Below, piece by piece: positions 43,642 through 46,649 of a stretch of DNA of 46,649 nt (positions within the stretch are counted from its first letter, which is position 1; each line of letters starts with the position of its first letter). The notes under the pieces are model-generated. The model was not told where the DNA came from, searched no databases, and saw nothing but the letters and a program-made list of their open reading frames with translations. Origin of the DNA: CAZFIM01 sp964519615 (GTDB taxonomy: Bacteria; Chloroflexota; Dehalococcoidia; GIF9; UBA5629). Where the stretch lies: NCBI GenBank assembly GCA_964519615.1, contig CAZFIM010000014.1, positions 1-46,649 on the forward strand. The letters are read 5' to 3'. Both the position numbers and the translations under genes were made by a program.

Positions 43642-45153
43642 ATGACAAAAGACGAGAGAAAATTTACCGATAATTTCGGCAGGTCAGTGGAAAATGACCA
43701 GAACACGGTTACTGCAGGAAGTTACGGCCCAGCCCTTATTCAGGACATACATCTACTGGAGAAACTGGCTCATTTTGATAGGGAGCGGATTCCGGAACGT
43801 GTTGTACATGCCAAGGGAGCCGGTGCATACGGCTTTTTTGAAGCAACAGATGATGTTACCCGCTATACAAAAGCGAGATTTCTCAGCAAAAAAGGGAAGC
43901 GTACCGATCTTTTTGTTCGTTTTTCGACGGTAGGGGGGGAGAGGGGTTCTGCGGATGCGGAACGCGATCCGCGTGGATTTGCGATAAAACTTTATACGGA
44001 AGACGGCAATTATGACCTGGTGGGGAATAATACGCCAGTGTTCTTTATTCGAGACCCGCTTAAGTTTCCTGATTTTATACATACCCAAAAGCGCAATCCG
44101 GCAACCAATCTTAAGGATGCGGATATGTTCTGGGACTTTCTTTCACTCACACCGGAATCACTGCATCAGGTTACTATTCTTTTTTCAGATAGGGGCATCC
44201 CTCTGACGTATCGTAATATGAACGGTTATAGCAGCCATACGTTTAAATGGTACAATGAACAGGGTGATTATTACTGGGTGAAATACCATATCAAGACCGA
44301 ACAAGGTATTGAAAACCTGACGCGTGATGAAGCAGATAAGGTAAAGAGCCAGGATCCTGATCACGCCACGCGCGACCTATATGAGGCTATAGAAAGAGGA
44401 GAACATCCATCATGGCGGGTAGAAGTACAGATTATGCCTCCTGAGGAAGCAGGCAAGTATCGTTTTGATCCTTTTGATGTGACAAAGGTATGGTTTCATG
44501 AGGATTATCCCACTACAACCATTGGCAGAATAGTACTTAACCGCAATCCGTGGAACTACTTTGCAGAGGTTGAACAGGCTGCATTTTCCCCGGCGAACTT
44601 TGTGCCGGGTATTGCAGCCTCGCCGGATAAGCTGCTGCAGGGACGGCTTTTCAGCTATCATGATACTCATCGCCACCGTCTTGGGCCTAATTATCACCTT
44701 ATTCCCATCAATATGCCAAGAAGTATAATTGTAGATAATTATCAACGGGATGGATATATGCGTACGGACAATAATTTCGATGCCAACCCCAATTATTACC
44801 CCAATAGCTTTGGGGGACAGGAACCACACCCCGATACGGACGAACCAGCTTTCGAGGTCTCAGGTCAGGCAGCGAGGCATCCCTACCGCCATCCAAATGA
44901 TGATTTTTTCCAGCCGGGGGAGCTTTTCCGGCGTGTGATGAATGACAGGGACAGGGATAATTTAATAGATAATATTATTAATCATCTTGGTAAGGCGCAG
45001 AGCCGCATTCAACTTCGCCAGACTGCCCTGTTCTATAAGGCCGATCCTGATTACGGCAGGCGCGTTGCTGACGGGTTGAAGCTGGATGTAGCTGAGGTAA
45101 GAAAGGTGGCGGATATGTCTCAAGCAGAACGGGTAAAAGCGACGGCCAAATAG
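43642..45153 (+). CDS. katA: Catalase (monofunctional, small-subunit haem type)
   Basis: 503 residues, the usual size of small-subunit clade-3 catalases. Catalytic His56 is in RVVHAKGAGAYG; Asn is in LVGNNTPVFFIRDP; the haem ligand Tyr is in GRLFSYHDTHRHRLGPNY. It removes hydrogen peroxide as water and oxygen. Start ATG 43642 has GGAGAGG nearby (aaaggagaggtgttgaaATG). It is monocistronic. A catalase in an otherwise anaerobe-like gene set points to exposure to oxygen. The subfamily is assigned by length and motif, not by a tree. Confidence 0.95.
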   Translation: MTKDERKFTDNFGRSVENDQNTVTAGSYGPALIQDIHLLEKLAHFDRERIPERVVHAKGAGAYGFFEATDDVTRYTKARFLSKKGKRTDLFVRFSTVGGERGSADAERDPRGFAIKLYTEDGNYDLVGNNTPVFFIRDPLKFPDFIHTQKRNPATNLKDADMFWDFLSLTPESLHQVTILFSDRGIPLTYRNMNGYSSHTFKWYNEQGDYYWVKYHIKTEQGIENLTRDEADKVKSQDPDHATRDLYEAIERGEHPSWRVEVQIMPPEEAGKYRFDPFDVTKVWFHEDYPTTTIGRIVLNRNPWNYFAEVEQAAFSPANFVPGIAASPDKLLQGRLFSYHDTHRHRLGPNYHLIPINMPRSIIVDNYQRDGYMRTDNNFDANPNYYPNSFGGQEPHPDTDEPAFEVSGQAARHPYRHPNDDFFQPGELFRRVMNDRDRDNLIDNIINHLGKAQSRIQLRQTALFYKADPDYGRRVADGLKLDVAEVRKVADMSQAERVKATAK

Positions 45154-45165
45154 AACAGATTATTA

Positions 45166-45636
45166 TCAATTCATTAGTAACAGCGATACATTCACCACGG
45201 CTAAATAGGTCACCCATAATATATACGGTATCATGAGACTGCCGCCGACTGCGGAGAAATTATAGAACTTGACGGTAGTCAGCAGCATGATAACCCACAA
45301 CAGCAACAGTAAGATGGCTCCGTAAAGAATTAAGTGATAGTTTATAAAGACTACAAACCACCCTGCATTAAGGACGAGCATTATAAGAAAGAATAGAAGG
45401 GCTGTTTTGATCGGCTTGATATGCAGTCCTTTGTGCCAAAGAATAGATGCTGCAATACCGGTAAGAACGAAGAGGGCAAACCATACAGGGGAAAGCAGCC
45501 ATGCCGGCGGGGCATAGATGGGCTTCTCAAGCGCATCATACCATAATGCTAGAGCGCCTGAGCTCAAGATTTCAGCGGAAACCCCCACAATTTCGCAGAC
45601 TGCGATGCTGATGATCAGTTTGCTTGCATATCTCAT
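45166..45636 (-). CDS. tspO: TspO/MBR family membrane protein
   Basis: 156 residues with five hydrophobic segments. WYDALEKPIYAPPAWLLSPVWFALFVLTGIAASILW is the classic TspO pattern (W...L.KP...PP.W.f...W..ly). LNAGWFVVFINYH and a C-terminal Leu-rich helix complete it. TspO proteins bind porphyrins or sterol-like ligands and affect tetrapyrrole or stress signalling. GGAGA lies eight bases before ATG 45636. It is convergent with catalase, whose stop is 12 bases away. Confidence 0.9.
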   Translation of the reverse strand: MRYASKLIISIAVCEIVGVSAEILSSGALALWYDALEKPIYAPPAWLLSPVWFALFVLTGIAASILWHKGLHIKPIKTALLFFLIMLVLNAGWFVVFINYHLILYGAILLLLLWVIMLLTTVKFYNFSAVGGSLMIPYILWVTYLAVVNVSLLLMN

Positions 45637-45879
45637 AAATATGTCTCCATTATACAGAATATGACGGGTGCAATCCTGCTTCGGCCGTTCTGCTATGTGA
45701 ACGAATACAATAATAGAGGATTATACCTGATTATCGGAGCGCATGGCTATATAATAACGGCACACCGGCTTATGGAATATGCTACTTCCGGTTCAGGTGT
45801 TCACCATTGATTAGAGGCGTAGCTGTATAACCCACAGCACTAATCACGTAGTGAACATTAATGGCGCTTTTAAGATATT

Positions 45880-46329
45880 CTATGTATTCAACTCAGAGGT
45901 GCAGTTAGGGCATCGCGTTGCCTTGATAGGTATGGAAGTAAAGCAGTGGGGGCAGTCCTTAGTCGTAGGTTCGGCGGGAGTGGCTTCCTGCTTGCGGTGC
46001 AGTTGATTGACGAGCCTGATAAGCAGAAACAGAGCGAACGCTACGATGATGAAATCAATCAATGTATTGATAAAGAGGCCGTAGTTGATAGTTGCAGCGC
46101 CTGCTGCCTTTGCTGCTTCCAGTGAATCGAATCTCTGTCCGGAAAGATTGACGAACAAGTTTGAAAAATCTACCTTGCCCAAGGCCAGACCTATCGGAGG
46201 CATGAGGACGTCTGAAACAAAAGAGGTGACGATCTTACTGAATGCAGCACCGATAATAAAGCCTACTGCCAGGTCTACCACACTTCCTCGCATAACGAAT
46301 GCCTGGAACTCTTTCAATATGTTGCGCAT
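45880..46329 (-). CDS. mscL: Large-conductance mechanosensitive channel with C-terminal zinc ribbon
   Basis: 149 residues from ATG 46329, with GGAGG eight bases upstream. The N-terminal amphipathic helix and first membrane segment are diagnostic of MscL (MRNILKEFQAFVMRGSVVDLAVGFIIGAAF). The loop and second helix (INYGLFINTLIDFIIVAFALFLLIRLVNQL) follow. The cytoplasmic tail ends in an added zinc ribbon with Cys126/129 and Cys140/143 (CPHCF and CPNC). MscL opens under membrane tension to release solutes. The ribbon tail is uncommon among characterised MscL proteins and replaces the plain helical bundle end. It lies just downstream of the tRNA-Sec gene. Confidence 0.93.
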   Translation of the reverse strand: MRNILKEFQAFVMRGSVVDLAVGFIIGAAFSKIVTSFVSDVLMPPIGLALGKVDFSNLFVNLSGQRFDSLEAAKAAGAATINYGLFINTLIDFIIVAFALFLLIRLVNQLHRKQEATPAEPTTKDCPHCFTSIPIKATRCPNCTSELNT

Positions 46330-46415
46330 GCTATTATCCTCCACAAAAATATTGAAGACAAACATTCAGTGGGGTTATGCCGTTACTATAAGACGGAAAT
46401 ATAATGTTGTCAATA

Positions 46416-46512
46416 TGGCGGGAGCGTATGGGAGTCGAACCCACCGAAGACATTGCTCATGCCTCCCAACGGAGTTGAAGTCCGCGAAGCCCACCGGGAC
46501 CTATACGCTCCC
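46416..46512 (-). tRNA. selC: tRNA-Sec (anticodon UCA), selC
   Basis: A 97-base tRNA including an encoded CCA. The acceptor stem has eight pairs (GGGAGCGT with ACGCTCCC), the length typical of bacterial tRNA-Sec. The anticodon stem-loop reads GCGGA-CTTCAAC-TCCGT with UCA in the loop. A long variable arm (GGGAGGCATGAGCAATGTCT) and a T-arm ending GGTTCGACTCCC follow. It reads UGA as Sec and is charged by SerRS, then by SelA. It is separated from the selAB genes by about 8.4 kb and stands directly after tatC. Confidence 0.97.
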
Positions 46513-46530
46513 CTTTACGCGGGAACCGTT

Positions 46531-46649
46531 CTATTCTATATTATTTGCTTTATGTTTACGATGTGCTATCCGTGCGAGTAGAATACCAAATTCGTACAAT
46601 ATAATTATAGGCACAGCTACCAAACTCTGGTTCAACGGGTCCATAGTGG
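46531..46649 (-). CDS. tatC: Sec-independent protein translocase TatC, 3' end (partial)
   Basis: The last 38 codons of a gene that starts beyond the window. The residues MDPLNQSLVAVPIIILYEFG, then ILLARIAHRK, form the final membrane helix of TatC, whose C-terminal region has the pattern DP..Q..LA.P...LYE.GI.LA. TatC is the receptor of the twin-arginine export pathway, which exports folded cofactor-containing proteins. The stop is 18 bases before the tRNA-Sec gene, and both could share a transcript. Confidence 0.85.
   Translation of the reverse strand, partial: TMDPLNQSLVAVPIIILYEFGILLARIAHRKHKANNIE

Overview
The window looks like a chromosomal segment of a strictly anaerobic, metabolically versatile bacterium. 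It carries a complete selenocysteine (Sec) system: selD, selA, selB and a tRNA-Sec gene. It also has a corrinoid-protein reactivation pair, parts of a molybdenum-hydroxylase-type enzyme, and oxygen-stress functions (catalase). Codon use, the UGA-containing selD and the mix of OFA-type MFS transporters, FmdE-like protein and RACo-like protein would fit a Chloroflexota (Dehalococcoidia-like) or Gram-positive-type anaerobe. That placement is inference, because no rRNA or other phylogenetic marker is present.

Layout. 1-2900: poorly conserved small genes, comprising a gene tail, a tiny lipoprotein, a small membrane protein, a lipoprotein repeat gene broken by a frameshift, and an unknown protein. 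2900-6400: an HhH-GPD-like protein, a PDZ lipoprotein, a PIF1 helicase fused to a WYL domain, and an Smr protein. 6400-10850: two MFS carriers, a flavodoxin and a MarR regulator, with a similar AT-rich motif in front of three of these genes. 10870-18180: a GldA-type dehydrogenase, a very unusual FAD protein with a GltD-type flavoprotein inserted in it, a 2Fe-2S subunit, a divergent tandem-Lrp regulator and a type-B carboxylesterase. This may be a catabolic or electron-transfer locus, and it lacks the expected molybdopterin subunit.

18290-19710: a GntR-type regulator with a DUF1648-like membrane protein. 19850-26690: a seven-gene minus-strand operon of FmdE-like protein, small protein, oligopeptide/nickel-type ABC transporter (binding protein, two permeases, fused double ATPase) and flavin reductase, preceded by duplicated palindromic operators. 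27050-31890: zinc-ribbon proteins, a GNAT acetyltransferase, and the RACo-like activator with its partner. 32150-38000: the selenium locus. selD is itself a selenoprotein read through an in-frame UGA. It is divergent from a HTH-REC fusion, an orphan receiver, selA and selB. 38150-43300: c-di-GMP proteins (PAS-GGDEF and GAF-GGDEF-HD-GYP), a metallo-beta-lactamase-fold hydrolase and membrane proteins. 43640-46649: catalase, TspO, an MscL channel with an added zinc ribbon, tRNA-Sec, and the 3' end of tatC.

How the parts fit. SelD makes selenophosphate, SelA converts Ser-tRNA-Sec to Sec-tRNA-Sec, SelB delivers it at UGA, and selC is encoded about 8.4 kb past selB. SelD needs its own product pathway to be translated. 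The only selenoprotein I can support here is SelD; other users must lie elsewhere. The most unusual items are the Sec-containing SelD, the split FAD/GltD fusion without its Mo subunit, and the FmdE-ABC operon with paired operators.
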